Source: Gymnopus androsaceus JB14
Taxonomy: Eukaryota; Basidiomycota; Agaricomycetes; Agaricales; Omphalotaceae
Reading direction: 5' to 3'
Assembly (NCBI GenBank): GCA_009733575.1
Contig: ML769624.1
Span: 40,482 to 104,481, forward strand
DNA length: 64,000 bases
Below the pieces are notes generated by a model. The model was not told the origin of the DNA. It saw only the letters and a list, made by a program, of their open reading frames with translations, and searched no databases. Positions 1 through 12,089 of the stretch are shown here, piece by piece. Made by a program: the position numbers and the translations under genes. How positions within the stretch are numbered: the stretch's first letter is position 1; every line of letters starts with the position of its first letter.

Positions 1-560
1 TTTGTTGATGGCAATAACTCAATAAATAAATATAATTCTGAAAGGGAAGCACTCTTCCTGCTGTCAGACAACTGCCACGTCAGCCTCATATTCTGGTGGT
101 TGAGCTTGTTCACTGTGTTGGGCAACATCCAGCACAGTGAACAAGTACAAAATACTGACTATCCTACCCTTGATCTAGACAAGCAGTCAGCCTTGTAACC
201 TTGTTATACGTATACTAGCATGCTGAGAGGTACTTAGTATCCAGTATGCATAACTTTACAGTCAGATTTTAGTAGTCTACTCTGTGATATGGTGTGCAGT
301 GGAGGACATGCATGGAGCACTCACCATTGAGTTGCAGTTACATAAGTAGCATAACCAAGGGAATTTCTATTGGATACAGTACTATGAAAGAACTTGAAAT
401 ACAAGCAGTATGTATCATGTAAGAGCTTAGGTACCCAATGCCATCTAGTACCATAGTAGCAGTGGCAAAATGCAAGTAAGCACTAGCTTAGACAAGGTCA
501 CAAGGACATAAATATTTGAAGAAAAAAAAAGCAAAGTCACACTTTAATATGTGTGACAGG
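1..560. other. No gene seen; AT-rich non-coding sequence
   Basis: I see no ORF, splice pattern or known repeat terminus in this stretch. It is probably the interior of the TIR element whose right end lies at 641, because the characteristic left end is not visible in the window. Confidence 0.4.
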
Positions 561-641
561 GTTGCTGAATAACACTTCAAGAGGGTTGTCAGATAAGGGG
601 GGGTGGTTGTCAAGCAAGGGGGTTGTCAAATAGAATGATCC
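560..641. mobile_element. Right terminus of a GGATYATTCTATTT-type TIR element (left end off-window)
   Basis: The sequence ends in several GGTTGTC/GGGGGTTGTC motifs followed by AAATAGAATGATCC. The reverse complement reads GGATCATTCTATTTGACAAC, matching the ends of the element at 25725-26497 and the left end at 30076. It abuts the copia RT fossil at 642, so the element appears to have inserted into that fossil. No left end is found in the first 560 bases. Confidence 0.55.
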
Positions 642-1215
642 GAATGAAAGTAACTAGAGATTGTGCAAATCGGAAAACTTCTCTCTCACAGGAAGCTTTC
701 ATTGAATCAGCCCTTAGAGAAATGAATATTGCAGACTGTAGACCACTTGCAACGCCTATGGACGCAAATGGACACCTTTCAAAAGATCAATGTCCTACTG
801 ATCCTCTTGAAATTGCAGAAATGGCTCATGTACCATTTCGCAAAGGTACAGGAAAAATTAATTGGGTATCAATTGGAACGTGTTCAGATTTATGTTTCGC
901 ATTTTCAGATATTTCACAATATCTGGCTAATCCATGATGCATACATTGGGAAGCATTTAAACATTTTCTCCGATACTTATAAGGTACAAAACACTGGAAA
1001 CTCACATATGCAGGACCCGATCGGAAACTGGGCCTTGAAATATATTCTGATACATATATAGGCTCATCCATATGCAGATAAATTTACGGAAGAGTACCTT
1101 TCTTTTGCAGTATCACGGATCTTGTTGACCATAGACTGAAAGCTTGAATCCGAGGTAACGGGTACCTTTGGACTCTTCTCCGGCATCGAGAAATGCCACT
1201 CGAAGCTCAATAACT
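642..1215 (+). pseudogene. Ty1/copia reverse transcriptase C-terminus and RNase H fossil
   Basis: Read with frameshifts, the plus strand gives the usual order of a copia pol end: a KVTRD..N..TSLSQEAFI segment, LATPMDAN, an M..VPFRKGTGKINWVSIGT block (family form VPYREAVGSLMYLAxGT), SDLCFAFSDISQYLANP..HW.AFKHFLRYL, then an RNase H-like IYSDTYIGSS segment. After about 940 the frame shifts and stops appear, and homology fades near 1215. The N-terminal RT, integrase and gag are absent. Its left edge coincides with a TIR-element terminus at 641, which suggests disruption by insertion. It is a non-functional relic. Confidence 0.7.
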
Positions 1216-1885
1216 AACCAGGACTTCCACAGCACCAGAGACAAGTGACAAAAAGTCGTCCAAGGAACATATGAGGTCAACATTAAGTGGACCACATGCT
1301 CGAAGGGAAGGCTTTGTTTTTGACTTCCTCTTCTTCGTAGTTGAGGATGCCGGCTTCTTGAGCAGATCATAGATGTGCAACTACTTCAAACTTGGAGATT
1401 ACATTGGAGGGAGAAACTCCAGAGGCTGCTGCAGCTGTGGAAGTAGGCGGCTTGGAAGGACATCCTGGACCGCGACGAGAATCTTGGAAAGCTCTAAGGG
1501 CATCAGCAAAACCTGTATTTTGCATTTTAATTCCCACAGCAATACTATTACTAATTATTTATTTTCAACAAAAAAGAAAATCGGTCCTGCCAAGGTTTTC
1601 CGAAAACTCTGTTAAGCCTGACTGGAACTCTACATGAGATATGTTGAATAAAATGGAATAATAAACTTTACATATTGAGCATTATACAGTGAAGCTCAAA
1701 ATATCTACTAGCATGTTTCAATATGTGCTATGAAGAGGGCACTTATTATTTCCAATGAAAGAGAAGGAAGCATAGAGAATAGTAGAGAAATTGAAAAAAA
1801 AACCCCTACAATGTTCCACAACCTTTGCACTTCTCAAGGAATGCCGGAAATGGTAGCACTGTATTATCCCCACTTCCTTGAATGT
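1216..1885. other. Unassigned stretch between copia fossil and membrane-protein gene
   Basis: There is no convincing gene. A plus-strand ORF (1392-1637, 81 aa with one hydrophobic stretch) and minus-strand Lys/Arg-rich fragments around 1300-1500 are possible but have no family resemblance I recognise. The region also holds the downstream flank of the minus-strand gene that ends at 1886. Confidence 0.3.
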
Positions 1886-3187
1886 TCACTGGTCATTTCC
1901 AGCCTCGAGATGCTTCCCAAGGCAGTGGTCGTAAGACTGAACCTGGTCCTTCAACACTCGAACTTTTAGTGGTATGGCTGGTTCGGATGAAGCGACACTC
2001 CCTTCAAACCCGATAGCAGTACTTCCTGAGGACAGGTTCGAAAGTTGTGGCCTGTTTGGGCCCTTCCTAGCGTAGGATGGACCAGGAAGTGAGTAGCCAT
2101 TTGACGTGTGCACTGTTGGAGACCCATCTGCTTCAGTGAGTCCAAATATAATTTGCCGAAATACAAGGCAAGCCATAGCACTCTGTGTTGCTGTTGCTGG
2201 AATGCTACACATTACCCTGTAGACTGGTGGCAAGCTTTGCGATCCGACGAGAACTATGACAACAACATTCCAAGACACAGCAAACCTATAAACCAAAATC
2301 AATACTCAGGTAAGGTTCCTGATTGTTTCTCTCACAGATAGTATTTCTGACCTCCTCGTAGGAGAGCTGCGGATAAACGAGGAATGGTGTTCCGTAATCC
2401 AAAGAATGTTTGCAAACGGGGACGAGCACCATCTTCCATTACACCGTTCGTAAGGATACGATATGCAATGCTGCTGAAGATGATGCTGTCAAAAATGACT
2501 GCAGAAATTGGCCCTGCCTCCTCCCAGACCTGAGCCACCACATTGATGCACTGCATTGTTGTTCCAATGTGTGCCCCGCGAATACCAATTGGTGTTACCA
2601 TGACACAGCCAAAAAGTCCCAACCAGGCAAAGCACAACATCCCCCTAACATACTCGTTGTTTTTCCATACTGCCAACGCACGAAGGAGGAAAAGCATTGC
2701 AGTACTGCTTTGGGCCAGTGTATTACAAATACCCAAAGAGATTTGCAGAGCATTGCAATTTGACACACTTCCGACTGGATGGAACTTCAGAATATGTTCA
2801 ACGTGCTCGGTACATTGCTTACCTTGAAAAACAAAGGATGTGATAATGTAAGCCAGAGTGAAGACTCTTCAGATTGGGCACATAGGTTAGTACAATGGAA
2901 GGTTTTTGAGAAGATAAATCCACCTGGAAGCGTAATAGGCTATTGTCGGAAAACGGATACGGTGTTTGAACAATAGCTTATAATCAGAAGAGAGATTGAC
3001 AGCAATGTCCCACATATATGCCTGTATCAACATGTTAGCTCCTCGTCATTCGGGGTACCATGACACTTACTCCAAGTGTGATGGCATAAAGATAACGAGA
3101 TACTTCAAACTGGTTGGCCAAATCTGGAGCAAGAAATGCCAGAGGAGTGTTGGGATTAGGAAGGTTATTGGGGTTTGGATTTGACAT
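1886..3187 (-). CDS. Multi-pass (7TM-like) membrane protein, five exons, apparently intact
   Basis: Conceptual splicing gives one open frame of 365 codons from exons 3187-3071, 3021-2924, 2866-2823, 2774-2336 and 2285-1886. All introns are GT-AG and 42-57 nt. The start is the ATG at 3187 (MSNPNPNNLPNP). It fits better than the upstream ORF from 3279, which lies in another frame. Landmarks in order: AYMWDIAVNLSSDY, LLFKHRIRFPT, VFTLAYIITSFVFQ, then hydrophobic segments, RILTNG, LLRGGQKYYL, and PPVYRVMCSIP near the last helix, with a polar Ser/Pro-rich tail. This arrangement matches a large Agaricomycete family of orphan integral membrane proteins of unknown function, of the kind annotated with DUF6533/6534-like domains. 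I cannot name a ligand or role. It is the only apparently intact non-transposon gene in the window. Confidence 0.82.
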
Positions 3188-4342
3188 GCTTCGGTACAAG
3201 AGTGCAGGCACCCAAAAGGTCCAAAGGAGACAACATCTTTAAAGCACTCACGCACATCATGATCGGATGATGTATCCATGTGTCCGTTTAATGGCGGTCA
3301 TTTTTTCTTGAGTTATTGAATGGCGAACTCACATGGGTTCTTTCAAAACATGTTAGGTCGTAGCTAGCACTGCATTGATTGATCCAAGATTTTTTTGGCT
3401 TGTCAACCCGAAAGGAAGAGCACGGTAATCTGGTTTCCAGGCTTAGTATCTTTTAATACACATATATAATACATCAGTATCATACTATATGTATTTTGGG
3501 ATTCATCAAAAGCGTTGACCTCGGTGTATCCAGTGCGGCAACCCGCCATCGGTAAATCTCAGAACAGTTTTCCATAAACTCGGCTTGATGCAGTTTCAAT
3601 CATCGATAGTTACGCCAAAAACAAACAACAAAATTGTCAGGGTGTGCATCAGGTATCTGTCAAAGCGCTCTAGTTAGTTTCATCATCTGCGTGCTTTCCA
3701 TCTCCGCAGCGCCTGCATCAAGCCCGAATAGAACGCACTTTACAATATTAGAAGATTGAAACAGATTTGTATGTCATGGTCTTACCGGGAGTATTGTTGC
3801 CGCAAGTATCAGAGAGTGCGAGCTTCGGAGTGTAAATATGAGTGTCTAGGTATGTAGAAAAATGATACGCACCCCTCAGTTGTTGAACGATATCGAGAGT
3901 AACAGCTGAGGGAGCGGTGTGGGAATGCATGGTATACTTATGTACTAGCGGTCACATGGTGAAAAGAGATTAGACTAAACGAGGATGCGAAGAAGGGCGG
4001 TAGAATATGACGTCTACCACTGGTGATGTACATACACTGTAGTCCCATGATATTTCGCATATTTTTTCCTAGATTGAGCAGGCACACTTTTATGCAAAAT
4101 TTCTCAAAGACACAGCTTCGCATATTTGCCACGATTTTTTCGCAAATTATTTCTGTGCAATTCCCAACCGCGAATCTCGTCAGCGCCTCCATATTCAGCG
4201 GCATGGCGGCTTTCCCCGCCTCACCTCCTTATTCCGGTTGAACCCGATAGTACCATTCATGCTTAAAAACCCATTCAAAAATGTATGTATTGTATAAATT
4301 TAATGCTAGCAACATGGTTGACACCCGTAATACAGTTGCACA
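3188..4342. other. Intergenic; upstream region of the membrane-protein gene
   Basis: No supported gene. Short ORFs on both strands lack family features. The stretch contains the putative promoter of the minus-strand gene starting at 3187, but no clear TATA element stands out. Confidence 0.4.
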
Positions 4343-4722
4343 CTAATTCGGACCTTGAAACCCGGTATCAGTGGCTAATGCACTCATATATTCGCAAAAG
4401 AGCCTGCAATTCTGCAGGAGCACTTGCCCAGTCCACTGGTTAGAACTACTATGCTGACTTGTACCTAAAGCTAAATCAGAAAGGAATGCATTGGATGATC
4501 TCAAAATACATACCGTTTTTCTATTGAGGTTCAAGCCCAGTCTGCGATTGAGATCCAAGATTCATGAAGCTCTGGTGAGCATATGACATTCCTAAAGGAT
4601 TCGAACAGTAAGCCTGCATAATTGAAACAATCAGTTGAGTGCTTCAGCTGCAAAGTGCGCCATTCGTCTGCCTTGATTGTTCCTGCATTGGACTCCTCGT
4701 AGTTCTTTGGTACAGAGCTCAA
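4343..4722 (-). pseudogene. Fragment of a transposon-associated ORF (GTIKADEWRTL motif)
   Basis: The minus strand reads SVPKNYEESNAGTIKADEWRTL followed by frame-shifted sequence to about 4343. A G-K/T-(I/L)-KADxWRTL block is a recurring landmark of proteins carried by fungal cut-and-paste transposons (tnp2/DUF4218-like, from memory). The rest cannot be aligned with confidence. There is no complete ORF, and the fragment ends just before the TIR-element terminus at 4769. Function is not assignable. Confidence 0.35.
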
Positions 4723-4970
4723 CCAAGATGCAGTGGTGCAATATCAATGATGTGTTTTATAAATGATACACTTCAGGCAACCACTGTATATGACCTAGTT
4801 AGAATAGAAAAATAATGTCCATAAATCATATTTATCCTAAGAGGTACCCTTTTCAGGCATTCTGCCCACCCAGTATTTTAGTCAGGCAGCAGCCCACTGA
4901 TCCTGGCTTGATAAAAAATTGCTACTCTGCCCGGCAGCTGCCTGCTTTACCATTAATTTTGGGCAGCTGC

Positions 4971-6172
4971 TGTAGTAGAGCTGTCCGCTCCATTTGTTGA
5001 TAATATCAGCAAAAACAGTTTTGGGCCCAGGAGGATCTAAGGTCACCTATTCCTCTTAGGCAACCTGAGGCATCCTAGTTGGCCCATGGAAAAGGGTAAA
5101 ACTTTGGACACCTCAGGTATCCTACTCATCCTAGGTGTCCTGAGAGATCCTGGGGCATCCTGAGGCATCCTGGGATGGAAATTTTTTCCTAGGATGCCTC
5201 AGGATGCCCCAGGATGCCCCAGGACATCCCAGGATCTCCCAGGACACCTAGGATGACTAGATTACCTGAGGTGTCCAAAGTTTTACCCTTTTTCCTGGGC
5301 CAACTAGGATGCCTCCGGTTGCCTAAGAGGACTAGTTGACCTTATATCCTCCTGGGCCCAAAACAGTTTTTTCTGATGCCTCACTACATCCCTTATGATT
5401 GGTTTCCATGTTACAGTACATTTTACCCTTTTCCAATTGACCTCAATTTCAGGCTGTTTCTACTTTCCCCTGTTTCTGTTGCATGCATCACGTTACCTAC
5501 ATTTCATTGCCCACCTCTACTATATATTCCAAAGGTTAAGGACGAGGGGAAGGAGAAGGCTGTGTCCGGCCCTGCAGTACGTTGCCAGAGCCTAGCCAAC
5601 TCTGCAAGAAGCTTTGTCCACTTCTTATCAATGTATGGGATTGTGTCAAGAGGTACCCCGACGTTACTGGAACTGGAACTGAATTGGATTCCGGACGAAT
5701 AAGATTTCGAGACAATATTTTCCCCACAGTTTGTACCCCGCAGGCGTTAATGTAATCCTCCCTTTTGAACTCGTACCACGTTCATCTCGAGATGGTAGTC
5801 TCAATAATCTGTCCTTAGAACGTTGTCTACAGAGTAGCAACACTTCAAATTTTCCAATTCTTTCCGATTCTGTACCGAGAGAACCTTTGGTTCTCTCCAT
5901 TGATAACATTTGCCACTCATTGTTGGATGCGACAAACGCGACCTTTGACGTATATTTTATTGCGATTATACCAAGATAAGGCTGCAATCAGTTTCATTGC
6001 ATATTGAGATTAGTTTCCAGGCAAGTCTTTCATATTTTCCTTTTTACTTCTATGCTACTGGTAACCATTGAGCTCTGTGGACTCGATGGTTATTTTACTT
6101 TACAGGTGAAGACCAGGCTTGACCAGACTAGCTACCCTTCCGTTCCTTCTTAGTACGGACTCCTCTTCCACA
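4971..6172 (+). repeat. 5' LTR, enlarged by a 384-bp insertion
   Basis: It matches the 3' LTR at 9281-10093 end to end except for the block 5002-5385. Without that block its length is 818 bp against 813 bp for the 3' copy. TGGTGACCACC begins just after its end and could serve as a primer-binding site, but I cannot assign the tRNA. Confidence 0.85.
5002..5385. repeat. Near-perfect palindromic foldback element inside the 5' LTR
   Basis: The left arm (ATCAGCAAAAACAGTTTTGG, then GCCCAGGAGGAT) is mirrored by the right arm read in reverse complement (ATCAGAAAAAACTGTTTTGG, then GCCCAGGAGGAT). The complementarity continues through AAGGTCA, TCTTAGGCAACC, GGCATCCTAGTTGGCCCA and the CCTGGGGCATCC core, so most of the element can fold on itself. 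It is absent from the 3' LTR, which shows it inserted after this retrotransposon copy formed. No clear target duplication is seen. Confidence 0.8.
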
Positions 6173-7489
6173 GTGGTGACCACCACAGGGGGCTAGTATC
6201 CCGCGGTCTAGCCATCTGTGTTGTTCGCTTTCATGTCATTTTGACATTGATCTCTCTTACACATTCACATTCCAACCTCGTCTCAAGATTGTTGTTCCAA
6301 GTCTCCAATAAATTATTGATCATGAATGTCGATCTGTTTGCTTGTCTTAAAATTCCATTTCCAATATCAGGCTTAGCCGATACATTCACGTTTCACGAGG
6401 TCGACGCTGCCGAGTTAACTCTCACTTACCTTGCCACGTATTGCACTCTGTGGCAGCACGTGGACTATCTAACATCCATGAGTCTTGACATATTCTTTGC
6501 CGGTTGTCTATTTATTTCCTATGCTCTCATTGATGCTGATAGACGGTCATGTGCCAATACAGACAATTTGTTCCTCGAAGTCCTCCCTCCTCAACTTGCC
6601 GCCTGGTTGAAGGATTGGGTGGATCTGGATGGATATCCTTGCTTACATACAATCTGACTTTTTATTTTGGCTCAAGAATTTTTTCCAGTTGCGCAGAAGC
6701 CTTTGAGTGGCTTGCCGATTTTTACAATTATATCTGATTGTTCTTTTCCAATACCACTGACCTGCCTAGAGAAGCCCAAATTAAGCTACTCAGATGCAAC
6801 CGGTTTGAAAAACACTTTCCAATGCTGACCACTGATGTTTCCAGTGAATATTTGCCAGAAGCTGAATCTTACATGACGTCTATCACCACCAATACTGTAT
6901 CAAGTCAAACTGGAGTTGAATGCGATATATCGAAGTATCTGATGCTGTTCAGAACGACGATTTCAACGAATTTCTTTGTTATTCTATCGAGACTGACAAC
7001 GAAGTGCTTGTTCCAGAAATCAATGTTTCCGTTCCTACTACTAACTCAGTTTCTGAAGATAAGTTGTGCTCATCCACTCACAATACTGATTCAGTGTTAG
7101 ATCTTATATAATTGCCTCCACGCACAGCCGCTTGGTCCGGAACATTCCACAAGTCCTTAGATACACTCAAAGTACTCCCCTCTGGGAATTTACTTTGAGT
7201 GCCGAGTATTTTCGTTGTCCCTACTTGCAAACCCACTGGTTTTATCCTGTACCCCAGAAAGGACTCCGGCTCAGCTACTCAATCACTCTGCATAGTTTCG
7301 CCTGAAATATCCCCATCCGAAAATAAATTTCCTTATATGGATCCCTCTCATACTTTCAAAGATTCTGCTAACCAAGTCTGTCGTTTAGATAATCATATCC
7401 AATCATCAAGTCCGAATAATGTACAAACAGGTCTCCCAAGGTATCTCGCCACAAATTGAAAATGCATGAACCCTCCAACTATTGACACT

Positions 7490-8427
7490 ATGGTCATGAT
7501 CCTATTCAACCGATTTGGGAAGGAAGCCTCGATTGGAACACTTATCAGCATACCAGATACGAAGCAGCAGGAGATCCAGATATGCCAGCGCCTACTCCGA
7601 AAATGACCAACACTGCAAGAGTGGTTACAGATACAGTCTCAGTCACAACAACTGATGAGTATGAAGCGCTTGTCAAGCATCTTACCAAGATGACCATCAC
7701 TCTCGATTGAAGACTGCCATCCCCAAGCTATGAAGAACCAAGATGTTTTATGTGCAGAAAAGTACACGCAGATCCATTTAGTCCTGGTAGGTGCGGCGAG
7801 ACTGGTAAGCTTGTCTGTGAAGGTATTCTTGTTCAGGACCGGATTGGTCATTATACGTTGTCTAATGCAATGGTGTTCCCCCAGCAGGACAGTGTCACCC
7901 AAGGTGGTCTCGCGGAGATGTTACGTGTTGATCGCAAGCAATTTGATTCTCAGATGAACTGGGCAACAACAAATATGATTTCCCTCCCTTACAGAGCTGG
8001 GCATGATATGGTGGATGTGCTTGATGGAAATATTTTTGCGATTTTGTCACATTTGCAGAAAGGCAATGATAGTACTGATGATCAGTTCAAAATTGCAGAT
8101 CAGATTAAGCTTTCCTCAAAAGTCACTACAAGTCTGACCAATGAGTCCAAACCCAAGGACAGTAGAATTGGACTTGCCTCCCTGTCAGCTTGTATCAGCT
8201 CCCTCAAAACCCCCAAACATACAGCATTTGCTGCTGGAAAGTTTTCCTTCAAAGATACATTGTATTTACCTATCCACCATACTGATTCTGCTCTTCAAGA
8301 TCCAGATATCTCAAGTGCTGTTTTATTGCCTCCCAGCATTTCTGTTCCATCTGGGAAACATGACATGCCTCCAATTTCAGTCAAAGTACTTCACTCTGGG
8401 AAGTTACTTTCTATTCCGAGTCTTTAA
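7490..8427 (+). pseudogene. Gag-like protein with zinc-binding motif, one nonsense codon
   Basis: In one frame the plus strand reads GHDPIQPIWEGSLDWNTYQ, then KMTNTARVVTDTVS, ALVKHLTKMTITLD, a TGA stop, RLPSPSYEEPRCFMCRKVH, FSPGRCGETGKLVCEGILVQ and VTQGGLAEMLRVDRKQFDS, and it closes at 8427. A heptad-like KHLTKMTITL helix before C-x2-C and a downstream Gly-rich GK.V.EGIL block is the layout of fungal Ty3/gypsy Gag C-termini. The stop (CGA to TGA at the Arg position) breaks it. No complete N-terminal Gag frame is resolvable upstream between 6300 and 7490. Identification is by pattern only. Confidence 0.5.
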
Positions 8428-9280
8428 CTTTCATTTGTTCAAAAATGTGCCGGCTTTGTCCTGTGCCCAGGAAAGGACCCAGACTCATTGACTCAAGCTC
8501 CGATGAATAACTTCAATCGCAGTTTACCATCAAGTCCGGCTCAAATAACATCCCTGAAGATCAACATGCCAACGTTCAAAGTATTTCCCTCCGGGAAGAT
8601 CATAAGTCCTTCGTATACCAATTTATTATAAGACAATTTTGACCAGCAATCCGTTCCAACATTCCCGTCTCTTGTTATTCTACCATTCAATTCATTTCCC
8701 TTGCCACATTACTTTTCACTTTTCCTTTAGAAAAATTTGATTATTGATCATTTGTATTATATTACAGATTTGAATTACGATAAACATCTAGTCTTCATTG
8801 ACAATCCTTGCGGAGTATCGAATCATCTTGGAGTAGATTATGGGGTGTTTCCGAAAGCAGTCTCTAGTGTCTGGCAGAGCTTATTCGCATTCGGATTGGT
8901 ATCGAAGATGATATTTGAGGTCATTGCGGGTTGGCAGGATATCCACTGATCGATTAGATGTGTCGCAAGGTGCCGTTGTATCCAATCCCGTGTCCATCTT
9001 TTCCCTCTCGCCTTCCACCGTCTCAACTTAGAATGCTGTTCTCGGTATTCAGCCACGGGTCCATTAATTCCCAGTCACCGTCCTCATCTTATCATGGTTT
9101 CCTATTTTCCTTTCATTGAATCATTCATGCATAAATTCCATGTTGCATCCCTCGTTGATTTTTCCTTTTTTATCCTTACCTGCATCCCCTAAATTTTACA
9201 TTTTGCACTTTCAATTGTTTTATTTTCCCTTTTTTTCTTTCCATTTACAAGAACGAGGAAGTACTCAAAGTACCTCCCTC

Positions 9281-10093
9281 TGAAGTAGAGCTGTACGCTC
9301 CATTCATTGATACATCCCTTATGATTGGTTTCCATGTTACAGTACATTTTCCCCTTGTCCAATTGACCTCAATTTCCTGTTCCCACTTTCCCCTGTTTCT
9401 GTTGCATGCATCACATTACTTATATTTCATTGCCCACCTCTACTATACATTCCGAAGGTTAAAGACGAGGGGAAGGAGAAGGTTGCGTCCGGGCCTCCAG
9501 TATGTTGCCTAGCCAACTCTGCAAGATCCTTTGTCCACTTCTTATTGATGTACGGGATTGCGTCAAGAGGTACCCCAACATCACTGGAACTGGAACTGAA
9601 TTGGATTCCGGACGAATAAGATTTCGACACGATCTTTTCCACACAGTTTGTACCCTGCACTCGGGCACTAATGTAATCCTCCCTTTTGAGCTCGTACCAC
9701 AATTATCTTGAGACGGTAGTCTCAATAATCTGTCCTTGGAACATTGTCTATGGAGTAGCAACACTTCAAATTGTCGAATTCTTTCCGATTCTGTACCGAG
9801 AGAACCTTTGGTTCTCTCCATTGATAATGTTTGCCACTCATTGTTGGAAGCAACAAACACAACCTTTCATGCATATTTTATTGCAATTGTACCAAGATAA
9901 GGCTGCAATCAGTTTCATTGCATATTGAGATTAGTTTTGAGGTGAGTCTTCCATATTTTCCTTTTTACTTCTACGCTACTGGTAACCATTGAGCTCTGTG
10001 GACTCAACGGTTATTTTACTTTACAGGTGAAGACCAGGCTCGACCCGACTAGCTACCCTTCCGTTCCTTCTTAGTACGGACTCCTCTTCCACA
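9281..10093 (+). repeat. 3' LTR
   Basis: This 813-bp direct repeat of the 5' LTR begins TGAAGTAGAGCTG after a CTCAAAGTACCTCCCTC pyrimidine-rich stretch and ends CTCTTCCACA. Its right flank CTGC equals the left flank of the 5' LTR. Confidence 0.85.
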
Positions 10094-10307
10094 CTGCCCA
10101 TTTTATTATTAACATTGGGAAGCTGCCACCTCACTGTTAGTCCTGAGCAACTGCTCACTTTACTAGGAAGCTTGAGCAGCTGCCTACTTTTAAACTTGAT
10201 TATTGAGTCCACTTGTGTTATCATTAATCTGCTGATGCATAACCATAGGTGGTATCCACATACCAATATTCCTAATTAGATATTCAATTTCAGGGATTTC
10301 AGGTAGG

Positions 10308-10938
10308 TCATCTGGCCAGTCCCTTAGACGACCTCTCAGAAAAATAGGGCGGAATCCTGACAACCTGCTTTGAGTGCTTGTAAGGAAATCTCCAAGTGAT
10401 GTTTCTTGGCAAGCTGGAGGTCAGTGGTCTAGTAATGGCATATGCCAGTATGCAAGTTTCTTCCACCAAGGTGGCCTCTTGCAAATGATCAGCCAAATAT
10501 CCCGATGCTCATATGGTTCAATGTTGGAAGAATAATAAAATTATTCCATCATTTTATCCTCAAAAATTTGTCATATCTTTGGACCCATTTCATGTATCCA
10601 TCTTCACCTTCTATCCAATGTGGACTTTTCCAAAGGAAACTCCAGTGGTTTGCATCAATTGTTTTTGCAATTGCTGTTCTGAAAGCAATGAAGAAGTCTA
10701 AGACAGTAACTCCTTTTGGCTTGTACACTGTGAAGATAGATCAACATACTTCCTGATCAATGTAATACAGACTTTCAGTTGTCTTAAAACCAGGGAACGG
10801 CTCTGCAAAGATGGCTATCCTTGGGTGTTCTGGACCACTGGGATGTTGTATGGTGGTACATGGTTGATTTTTGTTGTTGTTTGGCTGGTATTGAATGCAG
10901 ATCTTGTCTTGACATTGGTGGTTGTGAATTAGACTCAA
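10308..10938 (-). pseudogene. Decayed minus-strand ORF of unknown function, copy A
   Basis: Minus-strand pieces MSLIHNHQCQDKICIQYQPN...GPEHPRIAIFAEPFPGF (10741-10938) and ADHLQEATLVEETCILAYAI...PDDLPEIPEIEYL (10240-10496) recur, with mostly conservative changes, in copy B. The first recurs at 14086-14361. The second recurs near 13515-13780. Shared reading frames suggest these were once coding, but stops and shifts interrupt both copies. I do not recognise the family. The GPEHPRIxIxAEPFPxFE block is its most distinctive part. Confidence 0.35.
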
Positions 10939-12089
10939 TAGATCTTTGAACAGTAGGCTGCTGTCAATGGTGTTGCCAAAGGAATATTGATGAAGACTTG
11001 TTTTGCATTTATCATCCCTTTAAAAGTGTTGATATTATCTATTAATGTAGCAAGATTAGTGAAGACCTACTCTGATTCATTGTTCATGAGTTATCAATGT
11101 TGATATGTAGGAATACACCTTATAAGACCAGCAAGGTGACAAGGATATTGACAAATGAATAAAATGTTTGACGCTCTATGGATCTTGGGACAAAGATCCG
11201 AAGGCAAACAGGTAAAGTACATGTCTATCTACAACCTATATTTATACTCCTAGAAAGCATATGTCATAGCTATCAAATATAGTAAGTGGATACTATGTGA
11301 AGTAATGATATCACCTATGATGCAATAGTGATATAAGGTGCAAATATAGCATAGATATGATGTAAAGATGAAAACCATGATATCATCATGATATAGCTGT
11401 ATCCAGCTTGTACATCAAAATCTGATATTCCAACACCATATTGTATTTGGCAGATGATGAGTGTATTTTTCATCTTATTGCTTTTGACATTCAGTTTTAT
11501 ATTCCGTATTTAAGTCACGTGTCTACTGTCATTTAGCTCACATAATCAATTTCTCGAAATTTCTGGAATGTGTATTGAAAGTAATCAAGCTTATTGGTGC
11601 ACATAAAAAAAGAAAAAAGATATATGATCAAGAAGTGTTCCTGCTCAGATTTGAACATGAACATCACCGGAATTGCCGAATGCTTGATATATGATATATC
11701 ATATTGGTATGGCATTATACATTATACCAGTAAACCATGGCACTTTGTCTCTGTGGTATAATTTATTATACAAGTCCTAAAGATGTATATGTATTATAGT
11801 CAAAAAATGCCTGTGTTCTTATAGGTACAAGTGTCTATCTTCCTTATTTAATTGTAAGATTATGAGTTACTTGAAACATGAGAATTTATAGCATTTGTTC
11901 TCCAAGGTTCTGATGATGTTATGAATGGAAATTTTTGTGCAGTGCACCAAATTCATGATACCAGAAAAATCTTGAAGCATATTTATTTGTATTGCAAGGT
12001 TTTTGACGGTTGTGCGCTCTTGACCGCAGAGGATCCCAATTTCACAAAGCTGCATGGGTTTATGTATGGCAAAGTTATGATGGATAGGG

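Larger units (their letters stand above)
4971..10093 (+). mobile_element. Non-autonomous, gag-only LTR retrotransposon
   Basis: Two direct repeats (4971-6172 and 9281-10093) start TGWAGTAGAGCTGT and end CTCTTCCACA. They flank a ~3.1-kb interior. CTGC occurs at both outer edges (4967-4970 and 10094-10097), consistent with a 4-bp target duplication. The interior shows only a decayed Gag-like zinc-binding region (7490-8427). I find no protease, RT, RNase H or integrase motif, so it should depend on a related autonomous element. AAAGTAC-plus-pyrimidine motifs recur near 7165, 8385, 8578 and 9268, the last immediately before the 3' LTR. The similar LTRs with only scattered differences suggest a moderately recent insertion. 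Confidence 0.8.
4769..10200. mobile_element. Fragment of a CACTTCAGG-TIR element with GGGCAGCTGCCC motifs, split by an LTR retrotransposon
   Basis: At 4769 the sequence CACTTCAGGCAACCACTG followed by ATGACCTAGTTAGAATAG matches the termini at 16935, 25475 and 59422. CAGCTG-centred motifs (GGCAGCAGCCC, CGGCAGCTGCC, GGGCAGCTGC) follow up to 4970. After the LTR element, from 10094, more of them appear (CTGCCC, GGAAGCTGCC, GAGCAGCTGCC). No matching right terminus is seen before the repeat that starts near 10235, so the element is truncated. Its flanking octamer is AAATGATA (4761-4768). Confidence 0.6.

Noticed and set aside
3067..3279. Minus-strand 70-aa ORF starting at 3279
   Set aside because: It overlaps exon 1 of the membrane-protein gene in another frame. 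The spliced frame from 3187 explains the region better.
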